A stretch of 36,785 nt of DNA, from positions 5,147 through 41,931 of the forward strand of contig NW_003155251.1 of the NCBI RefSeq assembly GCF_000003605.2. Reading direction: 5' to 3'. The DNA comes from Saccoglossus kowalevskii (Eukaryota > Hemichordata > Enteropneusta > Harrimaniidae). The translations under genes and the position numbers were made by a program. Below, in pieces: positions 11,403-22,593 of the stretch (positions are counted from its first letter, which is position 1; every line of letters starts with the position of its first letter). The notes under the pieces were generated by a model. The model saw only the letters and a program-made list of their open reading frames with translations, was not told the DNA's origin and made no database searches.

Positions 11403-14400
11403 CAAAGGCTCCCATGCGTCTAACTTAGCTGCTCTTGTCTGGTGCAATACTGACCGCATGTGGATGTCTAAAGTTGATCCTTGACTGTACGCAACTTTGC
11501 AGATGTTACACTTGTAGGGCTTTTTATCGTTGCTTGGTGCTGGTTCTGAAGAAGAATTTTCATTGACATTCAAGCTTCGCTTTAACTTATGAAGATGTGA
11601 CACTGAATTGTAGTGCACCAGAAGAATATTCTTTTGTGTGAATGACTCTTTGCAAGTCTCACATTTATAAGGTCGGTTTGGATCCAGATACTTGTCCATA
11701 GTATAGGCTGCCTTGCATCCTCTACGATGTTGCAATGTTTTGTGATGATTACTGAGCTCACTCTGTTTGGTAAACCCAACTTTACAACGGTGGCACTTGT
11801 ATTTACGTGTGGGATCATGGTAAGTTTCTTCAGAAGGCTGAGGCCCATCTTGGAGTGCATCATCATCTGGACCATTCTCTGCATCACAGTCTTGTTCACT
11901 TGACAAATCCATTGCCTGGCTGCCTTCATCCTCCAACATAGTGTCAGAGGACAGACTATCTTGAGATTTTTCGTCAAGGGCATCAGGTGTCAGGGCTTGC
12001 ATGGACATTTCACTCGCAGTTTGCTGAGCAAACACAGAACCACTAGCTAAAGACACAGGAATACCCATACTATTGGCAATCATTACAGCTGCTTCCTGAG
12101 ATGTGGATGATGGTAAATTCATATACCCACTTGCATTGTTTGCCAAGCTGAAATACTGAGCAACATCAGAGGCTGGTAATTCCAAGTGATTCGTCTCCAT
12201 GTGCTTTCGAAGGGCTGATAGTGAGCGGAAACTTCTATCACAGATTGTACATTTAGTAGCTGCACGGATCATGTGATATTGAGAGTGAACCTGCAATTTC
12301 TCCAATGTTTTAAAAGCCAAGCTGCACTGATTGCATCTATACTTGTAGACATGTCTCTCGGAAACTGGCAGCTGGGGTCGCTTCGCATGAATTTCTTTGA
12401 AATGCATTTGTAGAGCTGCTGATGTCTTGAAGTATTGATTGCAGCCTTTCTTCCAGCATAGGAAACCAGGACCTCCAGGAGTTTCTTGCTCCTTTAACGG
12501 GCAGACTTCATTCTGGTGTTTGTAAAGACCATCAAGTTGCTGAAACACCTGATGACACTTCTGACATCGATACTGGTCTCCAGACTCAACATCACTTCCC
12601 TGATTAGCATCACTAGACTCTTCAATTTTACTAGCAAACATACTTGAACCAGGACTCTGACAGGTGGGACTATCAAGGCCTTGCGACTGGGATGCTCCTG
12701 GTGAAAGAAGACTGGTAGGAGACGCACTCGGTGGGTTGCCGGTAGATACCAGCCATTCACTCTGCTCCACGCCAACCATTAATCTTTGTAAGCATTCGCG
12801 TGATACACTATGGACCTGTACCAGATGGATTTCTAAGTTAATCTTATTTGTACACATATCTTGACAGAGAGGACATCTCAGTACAGCTTGTGGCTTCACA
12901 CTGTGTTGTGACAGTACATGAGCTCTGATGCGATCTTGATCAATGCTACTGTACTTGCAGTATGGACATGTGTAGATTTGCGTTGTAGTTGTACGCATAT
13001 GTGATCCATCAGTACCAGCGGAATCTGAGCTTGGCTTTTTAGGAGATGAATGACTTTGGCTACTAGATGGACTTTTCTTTTCTTCGTTGCTCCCTTCACT
13101 GGATTTGTCCTTCTTCGACAGATCAAGGACACCTTCATTTACACCACTGTGACTGGCTGCAGTGCTGTCCTCTTTTTCTGTTTTCTGTCTCTCAAAACCT
13201 TCTTCTGTTTTCAGATGTTTCATTGAACGTACATGCTGAATCAGACTGAGTTTGGCCTTGGTGGAGTAATTGCAAATATTGCAGTGATAGTATTTAGATT
13301 CTGAGTTGATAGTAATATTAATTTGTTGAAGATGTCTGAATAACTTCAGGCTTGTCTCATGGCGGTAGTTTGCCACATGAGCACGTAGCTTCTCAACACT
13401 GTAGGTGTAGTAGTCACAGGCATTGCACTTCACTTGAGTGGGATTGCTGACATTCATATATTTTAGTCGCCATTCATTCTGTGAACCACCTTCTTTGATG
13501 TGGTTTACTAACTGCAGTTTCTGGATGTGTTTGTCAGTTTTGCAATGAAGTTGAAAGTTGGCTTTCAGCTGGGTGCTGTAGTTGCAGAGGTTGCAGCGAA
13601 TGACATCACCAATATGAATCTTCCAGGAGCTATCAGTGGGAACACTCCTGTCTTGATGAATGTGATCGTAGAGAACATCTAAATCATCATTACAGAATTT
13701 GTTACATACAGAACACTGAAACATTTTCAATGGTTCATTTTTGGAAGGATCTTCGTCAACTGGTGGTTGATCATCTCCCATTGTAGCTTCAACTTCCATC
13801 ATCTCAGGTGTGATCTGTCCAGCCATGGCTGCAGCGTACATGGCTTGATCGTATGGATATTCCCCCATCACTGCATGTGGGTCTATGTGAGCATCTGTAG
13901 CAATTGAAATTGGGACCATGTTTTGTGCCATAAGTCGATACATTCCCTCATCTGCCTGAAAGTTACCAAGATTCATTTGCAGGTCATGTTGCATCTGAGT
14001 GACATTGTGCTGAACTGCAAGCATGTTGTGCATGTGTTTCTCGCTGGTCATGTGGATACGCAGATTTCTGGCAACATTGGTTTCATACTCACACACCTCA
14101 CATCTCCAGGTTGGCTTAGGTTTTGGCTTTGATGCAGTGGATTCACCAGCTTTAGACTGGGAAAATAGATGTTCAGTGCTTCCAGTAGATACAACAGACG
14201 CAGTAGCAGCAGATACTGCACTACCAGACTGAAGTTCTTGCAAGTTGTTAAGATGCTTGTCAGACTGCATGTGAATACTCAAGTTGCCTTTTGTGGTAGT
14301 TGAATAGTTGCAGATTTCACACCGGAAAGGCTTGTAACCACAGGTGTACGTTTCACCTCTTGCTAGGCGGGGGTGTGATTGGTTACTATGACAATAAACA

Positions 14401-16358
14401 CATTTTGTTTCTGCCTCTGGATGTTTCTCTTTCATGTGGGCTTCTAGTGTCTGCTGGTACTTGTAATGCCAATTACATTTTGGACATTTCAAAGTCTTAC
14501 AAGAGTTGCGCGAGTGCATCATTGTCATATGTCCACCAAGTGACCGAGATGAACCAAGAACCATGTCACATTTAGGACACTCCACGCTACTGGAAACTCT
14601 GTTTGAATGGTCATGATGATGATGATGGTGGTGGGTATGATCAGAAGTGTTATAAACAGCTAACTCTTTGGATAGAGAATGCCGCAGTGAATGGTGTTTG
14701 TCTGTGTTGAGTTGGTCATCTTCCTCAACTTCACCTGCATTGCATTTTGGTGAGTCCTCAGTGTCTTTGGCAGTACTGCGTTTATAATCAATACAAGTAG
14801 AAGTACTGTGTTCACTGGCTAGATCCTTGTTGCTGGATGATCTACTAGAAGACGAAAGCTTCTCCTCTAAGGTGGGTGATTTTGTTTTTGACACCTCAGG
14901 TGCCTCTTTTGCAGCAGATGTATCTTCTGGTGTTTCCTTAGTGTTTGACACTGACAGGTTCTTAAAATCAATTAGACTTTCAGCTTTTGAACTTAATGTT
15001 CCTTCATTGTTTTCCATGACACCACTACTTGGGCTCATTTCATCATCTTCATAATCTGCAGACAGGTGGTTTACATTCCTCTCCTTTTGTGATATGTTTT
15101 TGGGGAGATTTTGCTCCTTAGGAGCGACGGAGTCTCGAGAGTCCTCATTTTGACAGGAAGAAGAGTTGTGACCATGTTGCTTTGGAGAAATCTCGACTGA
15201 CAGACTGTTGCCCTCAATGTGAGCGGTACTTGTTGTAACAAGTGAAGTGTTAGTACTGGCTGGGACAGAAACTGGATAGATATAGCTAACATTTGGTTGA
15301 GAACTACTCAACAGCTGCTGGTAATAACTTTGCCCATTGGTGGTGTAACTACTTGAACTCGTAGCTTGTGTCTTCACTGGCTGAGGCTCCAGGAATGACA
15401 GTAATGGTTCTTTCTCCTTTCCTAGTCCTTGAATGATCGCAGACTGATTTTTTCGCGCCATAATGTTTTTCTCTTTCTCATTCAGGCTCAGCTTGTGTTC
15501 ATTGGCAGCATGCCCAACAAAAGATTTGGCAAAGCCAAATGACAGTTTACAGAGAAAACACATAAGTATTGGTTTAGAGCTATCGAAGATGAGGCTTTTC
15601 TCTGCCGGTTTTTCCAATTCGTTCTCTTTACTATCGCCTTCCTTTTTCTTGTTTCCTGTGCGTACATCATAAACACGATAACTCTGCATGATTGGAGTTG
15701 TGTTATTTTCAGAAATATTCATTCCAAATTGCGACATATTTGACATGTTCATGAATGTTGGAGTGCATGGAATATGAAGAGCATTTACAATCGGTGGTTG
15801 GACTGTCAACTGATTGGTGTGTGAGTTATAGCGCAGACCAAGCCCTTCAAGAGACTTTGGTATACTTGGTGCAATCTCATCATCAGACTCACCAACTTGG
15901 TCTATAAGATATGCCGAGCCATCAGGTTGATACACTATTTTACCCTCAAAGTTCTCAATGTCACTGAGTTCATTTTCATCACTGTTATCGTAGAGGTAAT
16001 CTTCTTCTGGTTTCACTGTGTTGTTCAATGATCCAGAACAACTATGCTCCATATATTTTTGTAAATTGTTGAATCGTTCCATGCACTCGCCGCAAGTTAC
16101 TCCATTGGTATCCAGCAGAGGGTTAGATGGCACAGAAGGATTTCCATTGCAAGTGGTTAATGATTGTCGCTTCTCCGTTAAACTTTCACTGGTTGGTGGC
16201 ACTCTGGCTGGAGACTTAGATTTTGGGGTTGAAATTCGTGTTTCGCTTCCTAGTTGTTCGCCATCGCTGAATTCCCCGGACAAGTTGGGAGTATGTGGTA
16301 CTCCATCCAGAGCGAGGGAATCAATTTCTAGGCTCAATACCTTGGAGGCAGTTTCCAT
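11400..16358 (-). CDS. ZFHX3/4-like: ZFHX3/4-type zinc-finger homeobox protein, N-terminal segment (about 19 C2H2 fingers)
   Basis: This is the N-terminal half of a DNA-binding regulator. The ATG at 16356-16358 sits in a strong context (GTTACCATGG) and is the first ATG of the frame. An in-frame TAG lies at 16392-16394, and the frame also opens on a GTG at 16391 that I reject. Counting from the ATG, C2H2-type modules occur near residues 89, 267, 594, 625, 680, 753, 882, 922, 978, 1026, 1131, 1162, 1265, 1301, 1342, 1370, 1522, 1566 and 1617. Several are the U1-like type with a long CNYST spacing. A His run lies at about 575-584. VLDLSKK (13110-13130) and AMDLS (11901-11915) resemble CtBP-binding motifs. 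The first finger (GECMERF...YMEHSC) aligns by eye with the vertebrate ZFHX N-terminus, supporting this start. The frame stops at 11385, just past a run of five G. The joined protein would be about 3110 residues, against about 3600-3700 in vertebrates. Confidence 0.95.
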
Positions 16359-16428
16359 GGTAACATCAAGTGAAATTAACCAATCAAACACCTAGTCATT
16401 TCATTTGTTTTGGTATACAATATCCAAT
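16359..16428 (-). other. 5' UTR part of the ZFHX start-codon exon, with two short uORFs
   Basis: Between the predicted acceptor and the ATG lie 70 nt. Two upstream ATGs are present: one at 16402-16404 giving ATG-AAA-TGA, and one at 16397-16399 giving a seven-codon frame that ends at 16376. Both terminate before the main start, so they could damp translation. Confidence 0.55.
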
Positions 16429-16455
16429 CTAGAAAAAAACAAAAGAAAGACCAAG
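16429..16455 (-). other. Splice acceptor of the large first intron of the ZFHX gene
   Basis: Read on the minus strand, a pyrimidine tract (TCTTTCTTTTGTTTTTTTCT) runs straight into AG at 16430-16429. This is a near-ideal 3' splice site placed 70 nt before the start codon. It implies that upstream 5' exons lie at higher coordinates, as in vertebrate ZFHX genes, whose first exon is non-coding. Confidence 0.65.
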
Positions 16456-19400
16456 TAAGTAATACATTCATCACAACATGTTATAAAGACCAGAAGTACT
16501 CATTGGTCACTGATTTCTAACTATTGATAGCACATTTTTTTTTTTTAAACTTTGAAAATGTTGACCCAGACATATATCAAGAATTATGCTACAGAGTATA
16601 CTATGGCAGACTAATAAATTTATTTCTGCAATGCCATATGAATATTGTTTCTCAACCAGTCAGCAATATATTCACTTAAGCTATATAAACTTCAGATTGG
16701 AGAGTTTAAAGACGACAAAAGGAACTATAATGTGCTATGATAAGATAACAAGATGTTCGCATACAGTACATACACCACTGCTTAAAAAAACAAATTACAA
16801 ATTATGTAGATTAGAAGCTCAAGCGGAACCATCTTATCAAACTAGACACAAACTAAATAAAAATCTGTTGAAAATAAAAAGATAGTAGGGTACATAGATA
16901 ATGTACTTTTTCAATAGTGTTGCACACACTTGTATAGATGATATATCTACAATCAAAATAAGTTGTATTTTAATTTTTGGTTTTAACATTCTGTTAGAGA
17001 TGCATTTTCAATAGAGCAAATATGGTATATGTGAAATAAATAAACCAAGGTTTTTTTTTATATATTTAAAATATTTTTACAAGAAATACAGCAACCACAT
17101 GACCATAGTAGATATCACCAAACTTACTGGCACAACATATAATGAATTTACAAAGAAATTGATCTACATGGTGTAAAAGCATAGCTTACAATCAATACAT
17201 ACAAATATAGAATTTTTAAGATGGCCATTGGATCAGATCTCCACACAAAATGACAAGTATCTCAAAGTTCTATATAACTATCAACTTGAGTTACCTACGG
17301 TAAGTTCAAATTATATTATTCAAAGGCATGGCTGAAAAACAGGTGTGCACAGGCTAAACCCATAATTTGTAAACTGCTCCACCCCTATCGTATGAAGAGA
17401 TTTTGCAGGAATAAGGCACAAAATAACAAAAAAGTTATTGATTTTAAAAGACACGGTTCAATACTATGAAAACAGATGCAGATATGATAAACATCAGATT
17501 ACTAGAAATTGACAAAACATCAGTGCGTGTCAACTGTGAAAGACCATCCAACCTCCAAAAATAACTTTATCAAAAAATACATGTTAAAGCAAAAAAATCA
17601 ACTTAATTACTGATGGAAAATTTCTATGAAGTGGGACTTCATTTTTATTTTTAAGGTAAATAAATGATGTGAAACATCACATGGAGTTGGTAGGTGGCGA
17701 TGACAGCAGCAGTTGTGGTTGTAACTGTCTTCCTTGACGGAGAGTGAACACAATGCCGGACACCACAAATATTGAAACTCCGAGTCAAATTTACTATTGA
17801 CTAAAAGCCATTCTAATTACGAGTCACAGATGACACCACGAAAGCACCACTTCGATTCCTTTGTTCATCTTTGTTACTCCAGAAAACATGCAAACGAGAA
17901 CAAAAGCTCCGTAATCCCTTCTAAATACCATACAACATCAGCAACTGTGAAAACAATGCAAAAAACAGCCTTTGCTGTCTAATATGGTAAAATAATAATC
18001 ATCTATACTCAGTTTGACCTAGACTCAATGGTTATATTAACTTTGTGTCTAAAGCTTGCTATTGATAACAATACAAATTTGGGACTAGTTTTTGAATTAA
18101 AATAATGTTGATTTCAGCAGAAACACTCTGAGATGGAATCGATCAAGAACAAAGAACGAGTTGTTTAAGACAAGATGCGTAACAATATGCAGATATCAGT
18201 CTTATTTCGCAAGAATATAATAAGTCCTAAATAAAATGGGCAGAAAAACAAGCTATTTTTCATCAAGTTATTACCATTGACTGATTTTCACAATTTTGTT
18301 TCTGATTACCTACACTACTTTTTGAAAATGGCATTGTTCAATATTGTGTGTGGTTAAAAGCCTCCTTGAGAGCACAGTCATTCTCCCTGGATCATTTGAA
18401 TATGAATGTTGGTGTCAGTTGTTCACATTGTTTTGATGGTAGGGCTATTATTTCAACAGAGAAAAAAAAAATCAAATATGGAACCCACTTTCCATATTTG
18501 AGGGATTAGCGAGTAAAAACAAATTTCCCAATTGAACATTCAATTTGAATACGTGTTTGAGTATAAGGGCACTTGTGTAATATTTCCATAAAATAAAAAT
18601 CTACTTCACCATATCCAAATTATTCAACATTTTTTCTATCTGACCAGTCTGCAGTTCTGTTAGAGACTGAAAAGCGTACTTAAATTAATTCTGTCACTGT
18701 AGAAGTTTTTTAAACACCAGACTGATTATTCAATGTTGTAGAGAACTACAGGCTATAACTACACATTACCATCAACATGATTCCTGTAACAAACTAGAAT
18801 CAGTTAAAGACGATACTAACCCCAACAGTGTTCTCGGACTATGAATAAATACATACAAGTGAAAAATACCCATCCATTTTAAACATGTCAAAAACTAACT
18901 GCAGATTATCAGTGACTAAATTTACATAATTACCACAAATTATCCCTCTTTGAGCGAAATCGAAGAAAAAAAAACATGCCAAGTTCACTCTCAGCAACTG
19001 AACTGGCAGTCCGCATAAAATCAAAGTTTTCTCCAATTAACGATTATATTGGTATTTCCTAATTTCCAATATACATTTAAAAAGTAGCTATTCTCTGGGG
19101 AGGTGTAGCATACTTGAAGATGGTAACACATGCAAATAGCTAAACTAGCAATCAGAAACATGCTACTTTGAGCCAGGTATTTTTTTTTTCACCCTGTGTT
19201 TAGGGGCTCAGACAATTGCTTCAGCAATTCAGTAGAAACACTTGAGGCAAATAACGTAACAGAAAGTAGAACACACATTTGTTTAAGATGGAATATATTC
19301 TTTAGAAAAAGAGAAATTTCAATTTTTAGCATATTGTAAGAATCGATATTTATTTACCTGTAGGAAGAGTTTCCAGATTTAAAAATACCTAAATATAAAT

Positions 19401-20532
19401 GATCCACAGTAACATGGAGATAATATTTATACTCACAGTACTGAAATATAGATGGGCCTTATTATCAATGATGTTTCAGCCCTGCACAGAACCGCATATT
19501 AGAGTGTATATACATGTATTGAAATACACACGCATACATCATATAAACACGCGTACAAGAGCCATTAAAAAGAAAAGCAATTAAAAAATGAAAAGTATAA
19601 AATCCAGTCATTAAGCAAGCCTTTATAGTGCTGTCAAATTAGCATTGAACACTGGCATTTACAGAAATACTGCCTCCAACTAATTTGCAAATATCTAATA
19701 AAAAAGTGATAGGAAAGATATGACATACAAGCTTTGCATACTAGGCAGTAGTTGTTATATTTCTATGGTGACTGAAACACAATACATCCTGGAGAGCAAC
19801 TTGAGACGTGGAGATGAGAGAGCGAACACTGACACACCTAGAGAGATAGATTTCGACAGAATTGTCTCCTCCTCTACAATGCAACTGCAATACTATCATT
19901 TTAATCCCTCTAGGGGGAATATAAGACTTTACATTCATCCACTTCATTGTTTTCTCTTGATCTTCACAGCCGCAATCTTATATTTCAACATCATAAATGC
20001 ATTTTAAATTTTTTTTTCTCTCTCTCTTTATGTTTTCCCCCCCTACAGGCTCCATTGTCTTTTATGGGGACATTATAATGGAGACATATGCAAAGTGTTA
20101 CGTTGGGCTACATCTATAGATAATTTTGAAATTCAGCAGAGACTTAACAAGCTCCTGACATAATGGGAGAAAATGCATTTCCGTACTTCATTATGAATTA
20201 TCTTTTGTACATGGATGCACATATGAAAGAAATACATCATATTTTGTTGTAGAAAGGTTTAAATTGGTGTGAACTTATGATCAATAATAATACAAATATG
20301 TGACATATAGCATAGCGGTTGGCAAATGTCAAAGCAATTATTCCAAATGAGAGATTTAGATACAGAGAAGAATGGAAGAGTAGGGGGGTGTTGTTGTTGT
20401 TCTTTGGTAGAAATAGCCTTTGTCAGTAGAGACATCATTACAGAAATCATTCATTATGAGGAATGATCAAATATAAAATCAGACACTAATCACAGGCATC
20501 AGCGGCAGCTACATACAAGGGAAAATAAATTA

Positions 20533-20567
20533 CTCCATTATGGAGATAAATTTGCAATAATTATTGC
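20533..20567. promoter_or_regulatory. Two adjacent palindromes with homeodomain-type cores
   Basis: CTCCATTATGGAG (20533-20545) is followed nine bases later by GCAATAATTATTGC (20554-20567), a perfect 14-bp palindrome containing a TAATTA core. Dense AT-rich palindromes of this kind are typical homeodomain dimer sites. Function is inferred, not shown. Confidence 0.35.
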
Positions 20568-21736
20568 CGATTTATTTTACTTTAAGTCTGACTGCCGAGT
20601 CATCACCCATCTAAAGACATCATGCAGCTTGATAGGCACTGAAGATGAAACACGCAACAACAGATTATGAAAGCCACTGAATAGAAACTATACGTGTACT
20701 AGGCAATGCGTGATCAATGAACAACGCACAAAGGATACAGAGAGCCCTGTTAAGAAAAGACATTGCTGCTGCAGTGTACTTGTGGCTAAACAATTTTTCC
20801 AACACGAAAATAGCTGCGGTGAGATAAAAGCCGACTGCTGGTCACAAGTAAAGTAAGTGGGGAATAGTGAAGTTGCTGCTGCAAATGAATATGAAGAAAC
20901 TTGAGGACGAAGATGTATAAATTTCAATTAACCTAGTATAAAGGATGCTGCTCTCTGTGTAACATTACTGGTATCAAGTTTGTTCGCTTCATCAAAGCGA
21001 CTTCCTAAAGACATGAAGCAAATCTGTATGCATGTCAGATCGTAATTTTGATGAAGATTTAAAATGACATCTATAAAGTTTTCAATAGAATGCACGGTGA
21101 TTTTCCAGCAAATCCGTAAAACAGAAAGAAAAAAAGACCTCATCTTGCTCTCTCAAAGCATGTTCATTTCAGTGCCTTTGTTGTTTTAGATTTAATGGTG
21201 TATTAATAGGACTCCGTCTTAACAATTGATTGTGTACAAGGGTCTGAAAAGAAGGTTTTCTTCAAACAATGGTGTATGCATCGTGGAATGCCTTGAACCC
21301 CTGTTTCACTCTCACACTTTGTTCAAGCCATTGGTTTTTCGCTCTGTCTGGGCTGTTCCATTGAGCAACAGGGATGACAGCATTTAAAAAAAAAAAGGTC
21401 AGCTAATTAGAACGTTTCTTTAGAGTGGGGAGTGACTCGCAGTTTGATTTTTTCAAATGCCAAGAGGGTTTGAATACTAGGAGAATCTTCTCAGCTGTCT
21501 ACAGAGGCAAATGTACATGTTTTCAACATGATAGCTTGACTGTAATAAAAACCCTCTTTCCCTGCAAGTTATTTTACACTTCCTCCAAAGTGAAAGCACA
21601 AGTCATCTATATTTTACTAGATGATTCTGCTATATAAAACTCAAGGTTATACATCTACATATTTTTCGCCTATTATTGTTCGATATGCAACACTTGGAGA
21701 GAAAAAAAATCTCATTAATTTTGTTAATGTTAATGA

Positions 21737-21769
21737 AGGTCAGGGGTCAAATTAATTGTGAATTAATGC
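21737..21769. promoter_or_regulatory. DR1 nuclear-receptor-type site next to TTAAT/AATTAA motifs
   Basis: AGGTCA, one G, GGGTCA forms a direct repeat with one-base spacing (21737-21749), the layout bound by HNF4, COUP-TF and RXR dimers. Homeodomain-like AATTAATT and AATTAATG follow at once, and GTTAATGTTAATG precedes it. It is a candidate intronic regulatory element only. Confidence 0.3.
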
Positions 21770-22059
21770 ACAAACTGTCAACATTTTATTTTGAGGACTA
21801 CACATTTGTAATAAATACCAAAATTCAGTAACTATTAACCAATCAGGTAACAGTTATATCAAGTGAACAGAAACAAGCAATTTACAACTGAGAGTAGACG
21901 ACACAAAAAGCATCAGAGAATTGGATGGGTTGCATAGCACATTTGGATTCACAAAACAATACTTGATTTTACATAACAATATTTGTCACTTATGCACTGA
22001 AATGAAGCAATGGATGATGTAATCTAGTCAGAATATCATAGTAAAGATTACATCAACTA

Positions 22060-22543
22060 ATGTGGTACCTGTCTGTGCGATGTCATGTGGTACCTGTCTG
22101 CGCGATGTCATGTGGTACCTGTCTGTGCGATGTCATGTGGTACCTGTCTGCACGATGTCATGTGGTACCTGTCTGCACGATGTCATGTGGTACCTGTCTG
22201 CGCGATGTCATGTGGTACCTGTCTGCGCGATGTCATGTGGTACCTGTCTGCACGATGTCATGTGGTACCTGTCTGCTCAATGTCATGTGGTACCTGTCTG
22301 CTCAATGTCATGTGGTACCTGTCTGCTCGATGTCATGTGGTACCTGTCTGTGCGATGTCATGTGGTACCTGTCTGCTCGATGTCATGTGGTACCTGTCTG
22401 CACGATGTCATGTGGTACCTGTCTGCACGATGTCATGTGGTACCTGTCTGTGCGATGTCATGTGGTACCTGTCTGCACGATGTCATGTGGTACCTGTCTG
22501 CACGATGTCATGTGGTACCTGTCTGTGCGATGTCATGTGGTAC
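22060..22543. repeat. 25-bp minisatellite, about 19.4 copies
   Basis: Nineteen full copies of a 25-bp unit (GTGGTACCTGTCTGCGCGAT plus GTCAT) and one partial copy. Copies are nearly identical except at three or four positions after CTG, where CGCGA, TGCGA, CACGA, CTCGA and CTCAA variants occur. Each unit contains a GGTACC site. The unit has no stop codon in any plus-strand frame, so all three plus frames stay open for about 480 bp and give overlapping frames of 158-201 codons that are artefacts of the repeat. Confidence 0.97.
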
Positions 22544-22593
22544 GCACCAGAGCAGTGGTAGGTCGTACGCACCAGAGCAGTGGTAGGTCATAC
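22544..22593. repeat. Second, two-copy 25-bp tandem repeat abutting the first
   Basis: Two copies of a different 25-bp unit (GCACCAGAGCAGTGGTAGGT plus CGTAC or CATAC) begin where the first array breaks off. The unit length is the same and both share a GTGGTA core, so the two arrays may have a common origin. Confidence 0.9.

Larger units (their letters stand above)
16456..22059 (-). other. First intron of ZFHX, 3' part: no gene seen
   Basis: This AT-rich non-coding stretch holds only short chance frames (60-99 codons) that match no family I recognise. Items noted inside it are a 12-bp perfect inverted repeat at 18472-18501, a plus-strand splice-acceptor-like tract ending at 20048, two adjacent palindromes at 20533-20567 and a nuclear-receptor-type direct repeat at 21737-21749. 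Confidence 0.6.

Noticed and set aside
7020-16358. Pseudogene interpretation of the ZFHX block
   Set aside because: All four homeodomains and about 25 fingers keep their key residues, and only two single-base frame breaks occur, so decay is not supported.
16359-16391. Upstream start for the ZFHX protein at the GTG at 16389-16391
   Set aside because: Animal translation here should use the ATG at 16356-16358, which is in strong context. The extra 11 codons are only the open frame after the in-frame TAG.
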